A stretch of DNA of 19,280 nt from Candidatus Omnitrophota bacterium. GTDB taxonomy: Bacteria > Omnitrophota > Gorgyraeia > Pluralincolimonadales > Pluralincolimonadaceae. A program made the position numbers and the translations under genes. Within the stretch, counting starts at the first letter, position 1, and the number at the start of each line of letters is the position of its first letter. Location: NCBI GenBank assembly GCA_028706795.1, contig JAQTVK010000003.1, positions 1-19,280 on the forward strand, written 5' to 3'. Shown piece after piece: positions 6,266-14,053 of the stretch. The notes beneath the pieces are model-generated. The model ran no database searches, was not told the origin of the DNA, and worked only from the letters and a program-made list of their open reading frames with translations.

Positions 6266-8935
6266 ATGACGGAAAACCCAGATCGTCTTTTCTTAATAGA
6301 CGGTAATTCATTCTGCTATAGGGCATTCTACGCTATCCGCAGCCTCACGAATTCAAAAGGCCAGCCGACGAACGCTATATACGGGTTCATAACCATGATC
6401 AGAAAATTGATCGAGGATGAGAAGCCCGGATACCTGGCTATAGCGTTTGACCTCAAGGGCCCGACGTTCAGGCATAAGAAGTTCGAGGAATACAAGATAC
6501 ACAGGAAACCGATGCCGGATGAACTGGTCGACCAGATGCCGCTGATAAAGGAAGTGGTCAGGGGTTATAACATCCCGCTCTTCGAGATGCAGGGTTATGA
6601 GGCCGACGACGTACTTGCGACGCTGGCGGTGAAAGCGGCGGACAAGGGATATGAGGTTTACATAGTGACCGGCGATAAGGACATGCTCCAGCTTGTCGGG
6701 CCGCGCATAAAAGTATATAACGTCCACAAGGAAGGGCTCATTTACGACAAAGATAAAGTGAAAGAACGCTACGGCGTCCCGCCGGAAGGGATAGCCGACC
6801 TGATCGCGCTCATGGGAGACTCCTCCGATAATATACCCGGCGTCACCGGAATAGGCGAGGTCACCGCGAAGAAACTGATGGAGGATTTCGGCAGCCTCGA
6901 TAAGGTCCTTTCGGCCGGGGATAAGATAAAATCCGAGAGCCTTCGCAAAAAGCTGACGGAATACAGGGACCAGGCGATATTGAGCAAGGAGCTCGCGACC
7001 GTGGACAGGGATGTGCCGGTAAAGATAGATTTCGACGAACTCAAACTAAAGGAGCCGGATAACGCCAGGCTCTATGATCTGTTCAGCGAGCTTGAGTTCA
7101 AGCGCCTGCTTAAGGATCTTTCCGCCCCCGGCAAGCAGCTTTCCGGGAAGTACCACCTCGTAGAGGGCGAGGGCGCGCTTGACGGCCTGGTAAAGGGATT
7201 GGCCGGGCAGAAGAAATTCGCCCTGGATTTTGAGACGACAGGCACCGACCCGCTTTCGTGCGAGCCGGTGGGGATATCTTTCTGCTGGGAAGAGGGCGCC
7301 GCGTATTACGTTCCGATAGGGGACGTGAAAGGCGGTTTCGACAAAGAGGTTTTGTTCGGGAAGCTCAAACCTATCCTGGAAGACAAGAAGAAGCTCAAAA
7401 TAGGCCAGAACATTAAATACGAACAGCTCCTGCTCGCGGTGAACGGCGTGAATATGGAAGGGCCGGTCTTCGATACGATGGTCGCTTCATACCTGCTCAA
7501 TCCCTCGAAGCTGAACCACAACCTGGAAGATATAACCCTGGAATACCTTAACCTCAAGAAAACGCCGATAACCGACCTCATAGGCGTGGGCAAGAAGAAG
7601 ATAACGATGAAGGAAGTGGAGATAGAAAAGATAAAGGATTATTGCTGCCAGGATTCGGACGCTGCCTTCAGGCTCAAGGATGTCCTGGAGGGCCAGCTCG
7701 AGGAGAAGAACCTCGGCAAACTCTTCCATGAAGTAGAGATGCCGCTTCTCGGCTGCCTCGCCGCGATGGAGCTGACGGGTGTAGCGATAGACGTAGATTA
7801 CCTGGCGAAGATGTCTAAGGAGATGGAGAAGCGGCTTGAGAAGACAACAGCCGAGATCTATGAGATCGCCGGGACGGAATTCAATATCAATTCGCCGAAA
7901 CAATTATCCGAGATATTATTCGTTAAGATGAAGCTCCCCGTCGTAAAAAAGACGAAGACCGGGCATTCGACCGATGTCGAAGTCCTCGAGGCGCTTTCGG
8001 CGGTCCACGCCCTGCCGGCGCTGCTGCTTAAATACAGGGAGGTATCGAAACTGAAATCGACGTACGTGGACGCCCTGCCCCAGCTCGTAAACCCGAGGAC
8101 GGGCCGGGTACATACTTCATTCAACCAGACGGTCACGGCGACCGGAAGGCTCAGTTCGTCAGACCCGAATTTCCAGAATATACCGATAAAGACCGAAATG
8201 GGAAAGCAGATAAGGCGTGCATTTGTCGCCGGAGAAAAAGGATGGGTGATATTATCGGCTGATTACTCCCAGATAGAGCTGAGAATACTCGCGCATTTCT
8301 CCCAGGACAAGGAGCTCCTTGATGCCTTTGATAATGGCCGCGACATCCACACGCATACGGCCTCGCTCATATTCGGCGTCAGGGAAGGCGAGGTCACCCC
8401 GGAGATGCGCTCGATAGCTAAAACGGTCAACTTCGGCATCATCTACGGCATGAGCCCGTTCGGCCTTTCCAGGGAACTGAAGATCGAGGTCTCGAAGGCG
8501 AAGGAATTCATAGACGCCTATTTCGAAAAGTACGGCCGTGTAAAGACATTTCTCGAGGACCTCGTGGACGAGGCGAGGGAGAACGGCTATGTGACGACCA
8601 TACTGAATCGCAGGAGATACCTGCCTGAGATAAACAGCCAGAATAATTCCGTAAGGCAGTTCGCCGAGAGGGCGGCCATAAACGCCCCGATACAGGGTTC
8701 GGCGGCGGACCTCATAAAAATAGCGATGATAAACATCCATAATGTCTTGAAAGAAAAGAAGCTCGACTCAAAGATGATACTCCAGGTGCACGACGAGCTG
8801 GTTTTCGAGGTGCCGGGGGACGAGGTAGAGGAGACGAAGAAGATAGTTAAGACCAGGATGGAAGAGGTCGTAAAGCTGACTGTCCCGGTCAAGGTCCAGG
8901 TAAAAGCGGGCAAGAACTGGCTGGAGGCAGCCTGA
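6266..8935 (+). CDS. polA: DNA polymerase I
   Basis: The product is 889 residues, full length for the family. The N-terminal 5'-3' exonuclease (about 8-290) has LFLIDGNSF, YEADDVLATL, VTGDKDMLQL and the helix-hairpin-helix region GDSSDNIPGVTGIG. The 3'-5' exonuclease is intact: DFETTG (D321, E323), the second motif with D403 in FDTMVASYLLNP, and YCCQD (Y459, D463). So, unlike Taq-type enzymes, it should proofread. Polymerase motif A is ADYSQIELR (D666), motif B has R715, K719, F723 and Y727, and motif C is VHDE (842-845). It fills gaps and removes RNA primers in replication and repair. It follows the largest gap in the window (58 bases), and no Shine-Dalgarno core is visible before the ATG. 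glgA follows after 1 base. Confidence 0.97.
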   Translation: MTENPDRLFLIDGNSFCYRAFYAIRSLTNSKGQPTNAIYGFITMIRKLIEDEKPGYLAIAFDLKGPTFRHKKFEEYKIHRKPMPDELVDQMPLIKEVVRGYNIPLFEMQGYEADDVLATLAVKAADKGYEVYIVTGDKDMLQLVGPRIKVYNVHKEGLIYDKDKVKERYGVPPEGIADLIALMGDSSDNIPGVTGIGEVTAKKLMEDFGSLDKVLSAGDKIKSESLRKKLTEYRDQAILSKELATVDRDVPVKIDFDELKLKEPDNARLYDLFSELEFKRLLKDLSAPGKQLSGKYHLVEGEGALDGLVKGLAGQKKFALDFETTGTDPLSCEPVGISFCWEEGAAYYVPIGDVKGGFDKEVLFGKLKPILEDKKKLKIGQNIKYEQLLLAVNGVNMEGPVFDTMVASYLLNPSKLNHNLEDITLEYLNLKKTPITDLIGVGKKKITMKEVEIEKIKDYCCQDSDAAFRLKDVLEGQLEEKNLGKLFHEVEMPLLGCLAAMELTGVAIDVDYLAKMSKEMEKRLEKTTAEIYEIAGTEFNINSPKQLSEILFVKMKLPVVKKTKTGHSTDVEVLEALSAVHALPALLLKYREVSKLKSTYVDALPQLVNPRTGRVHTSFNQTVTATGRLSSSDPNFQNIPIKTEMGKQIRRAFVAGEKGWVILSADYSQIELRILAHFSQDKELLDAFDNGRDIHTHTASLIFGVREGEVTPEMRSIAKTVNFGIIYGMSPFGLSRELKIEVSKAKEFIDAYFEKYGRVKTFLEDLVDEARENGYVTTILNRRRYLPEINSQNNSVRQFAERAAINAPIQGSAADLIKIAMINIHNVLKEKKLDSKMILQVHDELVFEVPGDEVEETKKIVKTRMEEVVKLTVPVKVQVKAGKNWLEAA
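8923..8927 (+). promoter_or_regulatory. Ribosome binding site of glgA inside the polA 3' end
   Basis: GGAGG lies 9 bases before the glgA ATG at 8937 and within the last polA codons. It fixes the glgA start and fits translational coupling to polA. Confidence 0.7.
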
Positions 8936-8936
8936 C

Positions 8937-10337
8937 ATGCCTAAAGATAAAAGATTAAAAGTACTCTTCGCATCAAGCGAGGTAGACCCTTTCTCAAAGA
9001 CCGGGGGTCTTGCCGATGTGGCAGGGAGCCTTCCCGTAGCCTTGGATAAGGCGGGGGTGGACATTAGGGTGATAACGCCGCATTACAAATGCGTAAGGGC
9101 TTTCGGCAACGAGGCGATGCTGGCCGATAGGGTGCCGGTCTATTTCGTTAAGAACGACAAATTTTTTATGAGGGATCACCTCTACGCCGATAAGAAGGGC
9201 GACTATGCAGACAACCTCGACAGGTTCTCATTTTTCTCGAGGAGCGTCATAGAACAGTTGAAGGAGCTGGATTTCAAGCCGGATATAATCCATTGCAACG
9301 ACTGGCAGACGGCGCTGGTCCCGGTTTATTTAAAGGAGATATACGGCAAGAAGGATAAGTCCTGCCAGAACATAAGGACCGTCCTCACTATCCATAACCT
9401 GGGGTACCAGGGGGTATTCCCGAAACAGGAATTGCCGAAGACCGGCCTCGGTTGGGAATATTTCACTATGAACAGGCTCGAGTTTTACGACAAAGTGAAT
9501 ATCCTGAAAGGCGGGCTTGTTTTTACCGATGCGATAACGACGGTCTCCCCGACTTACGCGAAGGAGATACAGACGTCCGAATTCGGATGGGGCCTCAACG
9601 GCCTGCTGTCTGAAAGGAGAAACGACCTTTTCGGCATTTTAAACGGCATAGATCACGATGAGTGGGACCCTTCGAAGGATAAAGAACTCAAATACCATTT
9701 TTCTCCGGTGAAACCGGAAGGTAAATACAAGGATAAAGCCCTGCTCCAAAAGGAGGCCGGCCTGGAGGAGAGGCGCGACGTACCGCTTATCGGGATGATA
9801 TCGAGGCTCGCAGACCAGAAAGGGCTCGACCTTATCGCCAGGATAATAGGTCCTCTCCTGGACCACGACGTCCAATTCATATTGCTGGGCACCGGCGAGG
9901 AGAGGTACCACCGGCTCTTCGAAGGCATTAAGAAGAAATTTCCCCGGAAGGCGTCGATAAACCTTAAGTTCGACGAGGTCCTGGCGAAAAAGATATACGC
10001 CGGCGCGGATATATTCCTGGTGCCGTCGAGATATGAGCCGTGCGGCCTGAGCCAGATGATATCGCTCAGGTACGGGACCATCCCTGTCGTGCGCAGGACA
10101 GGCGGCCTTGCCGATACGATAACCGGATACGACCCTAAGACGACGCGCGGCAACGGGTTCCTTTTCGAGACGTACGACGCGTGGGAGCTTTTGGACGCAA
10201 TAAAGAGGGCGGCGGCCCTCTATAAACAGAAGGGTCTTTGGGCAAAGCTTGTCTCGAACGCGATGAAATGCGATTTTTCATGGGACAGGTCGGCCGGGAG
10301 ATATCTTGAACTCTACAAAAAGCTGGTTTTGCGATGA
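8937..10337 (+). CDS. glgA: Glycogen (starch) synthase, GT5
   Basis: The product is 466 residues, normal for bacterial GlgA. It transfers glucose from ADP-glucose to the growing alpha-1,4-glucan in the cytoplasm. The N-terminal Rossmann domain opens with VLFASSEVDPFSKTGGLADV, where KTGGL (21-25) is the ADP-glucose site. It continues with HCNDWQTALVP, TIHNLGYQGVFP and the linker GILNGIDHDEWDP. The C-terminal domain has PLIGMISRLADQKGLD and the retaining GT-B signature SRYEPCGLSQ followed by RTGGLADT. No other glycogen genes (glgB, glgC, glgP) are in the window, so it is not in a glg operon here. It sits between polA (1-base gap) and coaE (ATGA overlap at 10334). Confidence 0.96.
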   Translation: MPKDKRLKVLFASSEVDPFSKTGGLADVAGSLPVALDKAGVDIRVITPHYKCVRAFGNEAMLADRVPVYFVKNDKFFMRDHLYADKKGDYADNLDRFSFFSRSVIEQLKELDFKPDIIHCNDWQTALVPVYLKEIYGKKDKSCQNIRTVLTIHNLGYQGVFPKQELPKTGLGWEYFTMNRLEFYDKVNILKGGLVFTDAITTVSPTYAKEIQTSEFGWGLNGLLSERRNDLFGILNGIDHDEWDPSKDKELKYHFSPVKPEGKYKDKALLQKEAGLEERRDVPLIGMISRLADQKGLDLIARIIGPLLDHDVQFILLGTGEERYHRLFEGIKKKFPRKASINLKFDEVLAKKIYAGADIFLVPSRYEPCGLSQMISLRYGTIPVVRRTGGLADTITGYDPKTTRGNGFLFETYDAWELLDAIKRAAALYKQKGLWAKLVSNAMKCDFSWDRSAGRYLELYKKLVLR

Positions 10338-10933
10338 TAATAGCCGGAGTGACGGGAAGCATAGGCACGGGCAAAACGACTGTCGCGAGGATATTCAGGA
10401 GGATGGGAGCCGCAGTAATCGACGCGGACGAGATCTCCCACGAGCTTATTTATCCGGGAAGGCCCGCGTGGAAGAAGATCGTTTCGACTTTCGGGAAGGG
10501 GGTCCTGAGGCGCGACCATTTTATCGACAGGAAAGTCCTTGGCCGGAAGGTATTTTCCGACACGCGGAAGCTTAAAAAGCTGAGCGGCATTATCCATCCG
10601 CTGGTCTATAAGGAGATGCGCGAAAGGGTCGCGAAGATAAAAAGGTCGGACCCGTCATCGGTCGTCATCCTCGATGTGCCCCTTTTGCTGGAAAGCGGGG
10701 GCCAAAAGCATATTGACAAGCTGATAGTGGTGACGGCGCCGCGCGGCATACAGTTAAAAAGGGCATGTGGGAAGTTTGGGCTCAGCAGGTCCGAGGTGCT
10801 GCGGCGCATAAAGGCGCAGATGCCGCTCAGGGAGAAAGTAAAAGCCGCCGATTTCGTGATTGATAACGGCGGGACGATCGTATCTACGGCGAAACAGTCA
10901 AGGGTTATATGGAAGAAGCTGGTTGGAGCGTAA
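10334..10933 (+). CDS. coaE: Dephospho-CoA kinase
   Basis: The product is 199 residues. It phosphorylates the 3'-hydroxyl of dephospho-CoA with ATP, the last step of coenzyme A synthesis, in the cytoplasm. The P-loop GSIGTGKTT (8-16) starts the protein directly after the first strand, as in the family. IDADEISHEL is the usual DAD motif that contacts the substrate side. A lid region with IHPLVYKEMRERV and VVILDVPLLLESG (family form: DVPLLFE) follows. DFVIDNGGT near the C-terminus matches the usual closing strand. The start overlaps glgA by 4 bases (ATGA), and the last 25 bases overlap the GGDEF gene. Confidence 0.95.
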   Translation: MIIAGVTGSIGTGKTTVARIFRRMGAAVIDADEISHELIYPGRPAWKKIVSTFGKGVLRRDHFIDRKVLGRKVFSDTRKLKKLSGIIHPLVYKEMRERVAKIKRSDPSSVVILDVPLLLESGGQKHIDKLIVVTAPRGIQLKRACGKFGLSRSEVLRRIKAQMPLREKVKAADFVIDNGGTIVSTAKQSRVIWKKLVGA

Positions 10934-11427
10934 ACTGTCCTCACAGGATAGAGGATGTACTCGAGGTCCTGAATAAGGAGATATCCGGTTCCAAGAACAA
11001 GAGGACCCTTCCGCCTATCGCGCTCCTTTTGGTTGACATAGATAATTTGGAAAGGGTGAACCGGTGGTACGGCAGGAACACCGGCAACGAGGTGCTGTCG
11101 GAAACGGCCGGTCTCCTGCGCCGTATACTGGGGCCCGACGACTTTCTCGCCAGGTTCGGCGGTGATGAATTCCTTCTTTTGTTTCGCAGGATCACCCTGA
11201 AAGACGCGAAAGAGAAGGCGTCGAAAATAATAGAGTCTTTAAAGAACCATGATTTCGCCTCTGACAGGCTGAAGATCTCGGCTTCTATCGGGATAGCGCA
11301 TTATTTCTCTTTCGCTTTCTCGAGTGATGAATTGCTGGGATGCGCCGTCGAGGCTTTAGCGTTGGCACAAAAAGAGGGAGGAACATTCAAGGTGTTCATG
11401 GAAGAGGAGGAATGGAATGAAGTCTAA
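10909..11427 (+). CDS. Stand-alone GGDEF-domain protein with changed ligand-binding residues
   Basis: The product is 172 residues, little more than one GGDEF domain, with no sensor, membrane or partner domain. The canonical signature FGGDEF is at 83-88 and the metal-binding Asp at 43 (LLVDID). Several positions differ from active diguanylate cyclases such as PleD. The guanine-contacting Asn is kept (N51), but the Asp of the GDEVL motif is Asn (TGNEVL, N60). The residues after that Asn and the following His are Arg. The AK..GRN phosphate-contact motif near the C-terminus reads AQKEGGT. The I-site Arg is Gly (G75, where RxxD is expected). It could be an enzyme of altered specificity, a weak cyclase or a c-di-GMP/nucleotide-binding remnant. 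ATG 10909 lies inside coaE (25-base overlap), and no later good start precedes the domain. It overlaps rho by 11 bases. Confidence 0.8.
   Translation: MEEAGWSVNCPHRIEDVLEVLNKEISGSKNKRTLPPIALLLVDIDNLERVNRWYGRNTGNEVLSETAGLLRRILGPDDFLARFGGDEFLLLFRRITLKDAKEKASKIIESLKNHDFASDRLKISASIGIAHYFSFAFSSDELLGCAVEALALAQKEGGTFKVFMEEEEWNEV
11404..11410 (+). promoter_or_regulatory. Ribosome binding site of rho
   Basis: GAGGAGG ends 6 bases before the rho ATG at 11417. It lies within the acidic C-terminal codons of the GGDEF gene (EEEEW), so the Glu-rich tail may partly reflect the need for this site. It favours 11417 over the out-of-frame ATG at 11412. Confidence 0.75.
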
Positions 11428-12748
11428 TAACGAAGAGACAAACGGGAAACAATCTGCAAAAGAGACGGCCGAGGTAAAGGAGCCGTCGGGCACGGGTTTC
11501 AACATAACGAAGCTCAAGAAGATGACGATCCAGGAGCTTACGAAAGCCGCCAAGGACCTAAACGTAAATTCGATAAGCGGCTTGAAGAAGCAGGACTTGA
11601 TCTTCAAGATACTCCAGGCGCAGGCCGAGAAGGAAGGTTTCATGTTCGGCGAGGGCGTCCTCGAGATACTCCCGGACGGATTCGGTTTCCTGCGTTCGTC
11701 GAATTATAATTACCTTCCGTCGCCCGACGATATCTATGTATCGCCGAGCCAGATAAGGAGGTTCGACCTGCGCACCGGCGATACTGTCAGCGGACAGATA
11801 CGCCCGCCGAAGGAGGGGGAGCGTTATTTCGCGCTCCTCAAGGTGGAGGTCGTGAACATGGAGCATCCGGAATCGATGAAGGAGCGCACACTCTTCGATA
11901 ACCTGACGCCGCTCTACGCCAACGAAAGGTATGTCCTGGAGACCGACACTGAAGAGATATCGATGAGGATCATGGACCTTTTGACCCCGATAGGGAAAGG
12001 CCAGAGGGGCCTGATCGTCGCGCAGCCGTACAGCGGCAAGACGATACTGCTCCAGAAGATCGCGAACTCCATCATGAAGAATTATCCGGAGGTCGTCCTC
12101 ATAGTGCTGTTGATCGATGAGCGGCCGGAAGAGGTCACCGATATGCAGCGTTCGGTCAAGGGCGAGGTCGTGAGCTCGACTTTCGATGAGCCGGCCGAGA
12201 GGCACATCCAGGTCGCCGAGATAGTCCTCGAAAAGGCGAAGAGGCTTGTCGAGAATAAAAGGGATGTCGTTGTCCTCCTCGACTCGATAACGCGCCTCGC
12301 GCGCGCCTATAACACTGTCGCGCCGCACAGCGGCAAGATCCTTTCAGGCGGCGTCGATTCGAGCGCGCTGCACAAGCCGAAGAGGTTCTTCGGCGCGGCC
12401 CGCGCCGTAGAGGAAGGCGGGTCGCTTACGATCATCGCGACCGCGCTCGTCGATACCGGCAGCCGTATGGATGAGGTCATCTTCGAGGAGTTCAAGGGCA
12501 CGGGCAATATGGAATTACAGCTCGACAGGAACATGTTCCAGAAGAGGATCTACCCGGCCATAGACATCAAGCGTTCCAACACGAGGAAGGAGGACCTGCT
12601 TTTCAAGGAGGATGAGCTCAAGCGCATCTGGATAATGAGGAAGGTCCTCAACGAGATGAATTCGGACGAGGCGATGGAATTACTGGTAGACAGGTTAGGC
12701 AAGACCAAGACGAACGCCGAATTCCTGTTGAATATGCAGGCAAAATAA
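11417..12748 (+). CDS. rho: Transcription termination factor Rho
   Basis: The product is 443 residues. Rho is a hexameric RNA helicase that ends transcription at untranslated RNA. An N-terminal charged extension of about 30 residues precedes the Rho-N helices (ITKLKKMTIQEL...). The cold-shock-like RNA-binding domain has GEGVLEILPDGFGFLRS and DDIYVSPSQIRRF. The ATPase domain has GQRGLIVAQPYSGKT (195-209) as Walker A, LLIDERPEEVTDMQR, VVVLLDSITRLARAYN as Walker B, the Q-loop (SGKILSGGVDSSALHKPKRFFGAAR split around G) and the R-loop (SNTRKEDLL). In E. coli the P-loop reads APPKAGKT. Here the first Lys is Tyr and the Ala after it is Ser, while the catalytic Lys of GKT is kept. No long leader for autoregulation exists, because the start is inside the previous gene. 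Confidence 0.97.
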   Translation: MKSNNEETNGKQSAKETAEVKEPSGTGFNITKLKKMTIQELTKAAKDLNVNSISGLKKQDLIFKILQAQAEKEGFMFGEGVLEILPDGFGFLRSSNYNYLPSPDDIYVSPSQIRRFDLRTGDTVSGQIRPPKEGERYFALLKVEVVNMEHPESMKERTLFDNLTPLYANERYVLETDTEEISMRIMDLLTPIGKGQRGLIVAQPYSGKTILLQKIANSIMKNYPEVVLIVLLIDERPEEVTDMQRSVKGEVVSSTFDEPAERHIQVAEIVLEKAKRLVENKRDVVVLLDSITRLARAYNTVAPHSGKILSGGVDSSALHKPKRFFGAARAVEEGGSLTIIATALVDTGSRMDEVIFEEFKGTGNMELQLDRNMFQKRIYPAIDIKRSNTRKEDLLFKEDELKRIWIMRKVLNEMNSDEAMELLVDRLGKTKTNAEFLLNMQAK

Positions 12749-12750
12749 CA

Positions 12751-12759
12751 AAAAGGAGA
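12751..12759 (+). promoter_or_regulatory. Ribosome binding site of rpmE
   Basis: AAAAGGAGA lies in the 18-base gap between rho and rpmE. The AGGAG core ends 8 bases before the ATG at 12767. Confidence 0.75.
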
Positions 12760-12766
12760 AACCGGA

Positions 12767-12964
12767 ATGAAAGACAAGATACATCCGAAATATGAAGCCA
12801 CGACGATCACCTGCGCGTGCGGAGAGGTGATCCATACCCGCTCGACCAAGCCTAATATAAAGGTCGAGATCTGCTCGAAGTGCCACCCGTTCTTTACCGG
12901 CCTTACGAAGCTTATGGATGTCGCGGGCAGGGTCGAGAAGTTCAAGAAAAAGTACAAGAGGTAA
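12767..12964 (+). CDS. rpmE: 50S ribosomal protein L31, zinc-binding form
   Basis: The product is 65 residues. It begins MKDKIHPKYEATTITCACG as typical L31. The four zinc-ligand cysteines of the C+ form are present: Cys-x-Cys at 16 and 18 (CAC) and Cys-x-x-Cys at 36 and 39 (CSKC). HPFFTGLTKLMDVAGRVEKF is the usual second half, with the basic tail KKKYKR. It sits on the 50S central protuberance and bridges to the small subunit. The rho-rpmE-prfA-prmC order seen here is common in bacteria. The C+ form suggests zinc is not usually limiting, or that a C- paralogue exists elsewhere. Confidence 0.97.
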   Translation: MKDKIHPKYEATTITCACGEVIHTRSTKPNIKVEICSKCHPFFTGLTKLMDVAGRVEKFKKKYKR

Positions 12965-12980
12965 AAAGGCCCCATTGCAT

Positions 12981-14051
12981 ATGTTCGAGGCCCTGGAGAC
13001 CAGGCTCAGGCGTTATGAGGAGCTCGAGAAGCTGATCACCGATCCGAAGGTGATAGCGGATTCGTCCGCCTACCAGCGCTATACGAAGGAATTGGCTTCG
13101 CTCAGGCGCATAGTCTCCAAGTACAAGGAGTACAAGAAAATAGACTCCGAGATCGGCGAGATCGAGGACCTCCTTGAAAAAAAGTCTTCCGACGCGGAAT
13201 TCGCAGAGATGGCCAAGGAGGAATTATCCGGCCTCAGGAAAAAAAGGCCCGGCCTCGAGAAAGAGGTCGAGGAAATGCTCCTTGAGAACGACCCGGACGC
13301 GGATAAGAATATAATCGTCGAGATCCGCGCCGGCACAGGAGGGCAGGAGGCGTCGCTTTTCGCGGCCGATCTTTTCAGGATGTATTCCAAATACGCCGCG
13401 AACCAGGGTTGGAAAGTCGAGATGCTGAGTTCTAGCTTGTCAGAGGCCGGAGGGTTCAAGGAAGTAGTCTTCGGCGTGGACGGCAACGGCGTCTACCGGA
13501 AGATGAAATTCGAATCAGGCGTCCACAGGGTCCAGAGGGTCCCGGTCACCGAGGCATCGGGCAGGATACATACCTCGACAGTCTCGGTAGCGGTGCTCCC
13601 GGAGGCCGAGGAAGTCGACATAAAGATCGACGCGAAAGACCTAAGGGTAGATGTTTTCAGGTCATCCGGTGCCGGCGGCCAGTCGGTAAATACCGCGGAC
13701 TCGGCCGTCAGGATCACGCACATCCCGACCGGGATAGTGGTCCAATGCCAGGACGAGCGTTCCCAATTGAAGAATAAGAACAAGGCCATGAAGGTCTTGC
13801 GCGCGAGGATCATGGATAAGGCAATGACCGAACAGCAGCAGAAGATAGCCAAAGAGCGCAAGACGCAGATAGGCACAGGCGAGCGCAGCGAGAAGATACG
13901 CACTTATAATTACCCGGACAGGCGCATCACAGACCACAGGATAGGTTTTACGGTCCATAACCTCGAGAACGTCCTCGAAGGCGACCTCGAAGAGGTGATA
14001 ATGGCGCTGTTGAAACAGGAGAAGGACCTCAGGCTCAAGGAGGCAAAATAA
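12981..14051 (+). CDS. prfA: Peptide chain release factor 1
   Basis: The product is 356 residues from ATG 12981 (MFEALETRLRRYEEL), matching the usual N-terminus and length. The frame stays open upstream to 12918, but that part overlaps rpmE and encodes no family sequence, so I reject it. GGQ at 232-234 (RSSGAGGQSVNT) is the peptidyl-tRNA hydrolysis loop. The recognition tripeptide region PVT (188-190, RVPVTEASGRIHTST) is of the RF1 PxT type, and not the RF2 SPF type, so it reads UAG and UAA. UAG is indeed used as stop (1092-1094). The N-terminal coiled coil is Lys/Glu rich. It terminates translation in the cytoplasm. The gene for its methyltransferase PrmC follows after 2 bases. Confidence 0.97.
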   Translation: MFEALETRLRRYEELEKLITDPKVIADSSAYQRYTKELASLRRIVSKYKEYKKIDSEIGEIEDLLEKKSSDAEFAEMAKEELSGLRKKRPGLEKEVEEMLLENDPDADKNIIVEIRAGTGGQEASLFAADLFRMYSKYAANQGWKVEMLSSSLSEAGGFKEVVFGVDGNGVYRKMKFESGVHRVQRVPVTEASGRIHTSTVSVAVLPEAEEVDIKIDAKDLRVDVFRSSGAGGQSVNTADSAVRITHIPTGIVVQCQDERSQLKNKNKAMKVLRARIMDKAMTEQQQKIAKERKTQIGTGERSEKIRTYNYPDRRITDHRIGFTVHNLENVLEGDLEEVIMALLKQEKDLRLKEAK

Positions 14052-14053
14052 AT

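Noticed and set aside
10306..10575. Small + strand frame across the glgA-coaE junction
   Set aside because: It is an alternative frame of coaE. The translation is compositionally odd and coaE has its P-loop and full family pattern in the other frame.
11558..12328. Minus-strand open frame of 256 codons
   Set aside because: It lies wholly inside rho, which is unmistakable on the + strand. The translation has repeated charged low-complexity runs and no recognisable domain.
12918..12980. Upstream extension of prfA to an earlier ATG
   Set aside because: It would overlap rpmE by 47 bases and add residues that are only the out-of-frame reading of the L31 tail. RF1 family length and N-terminus fit the ATG at 12981.
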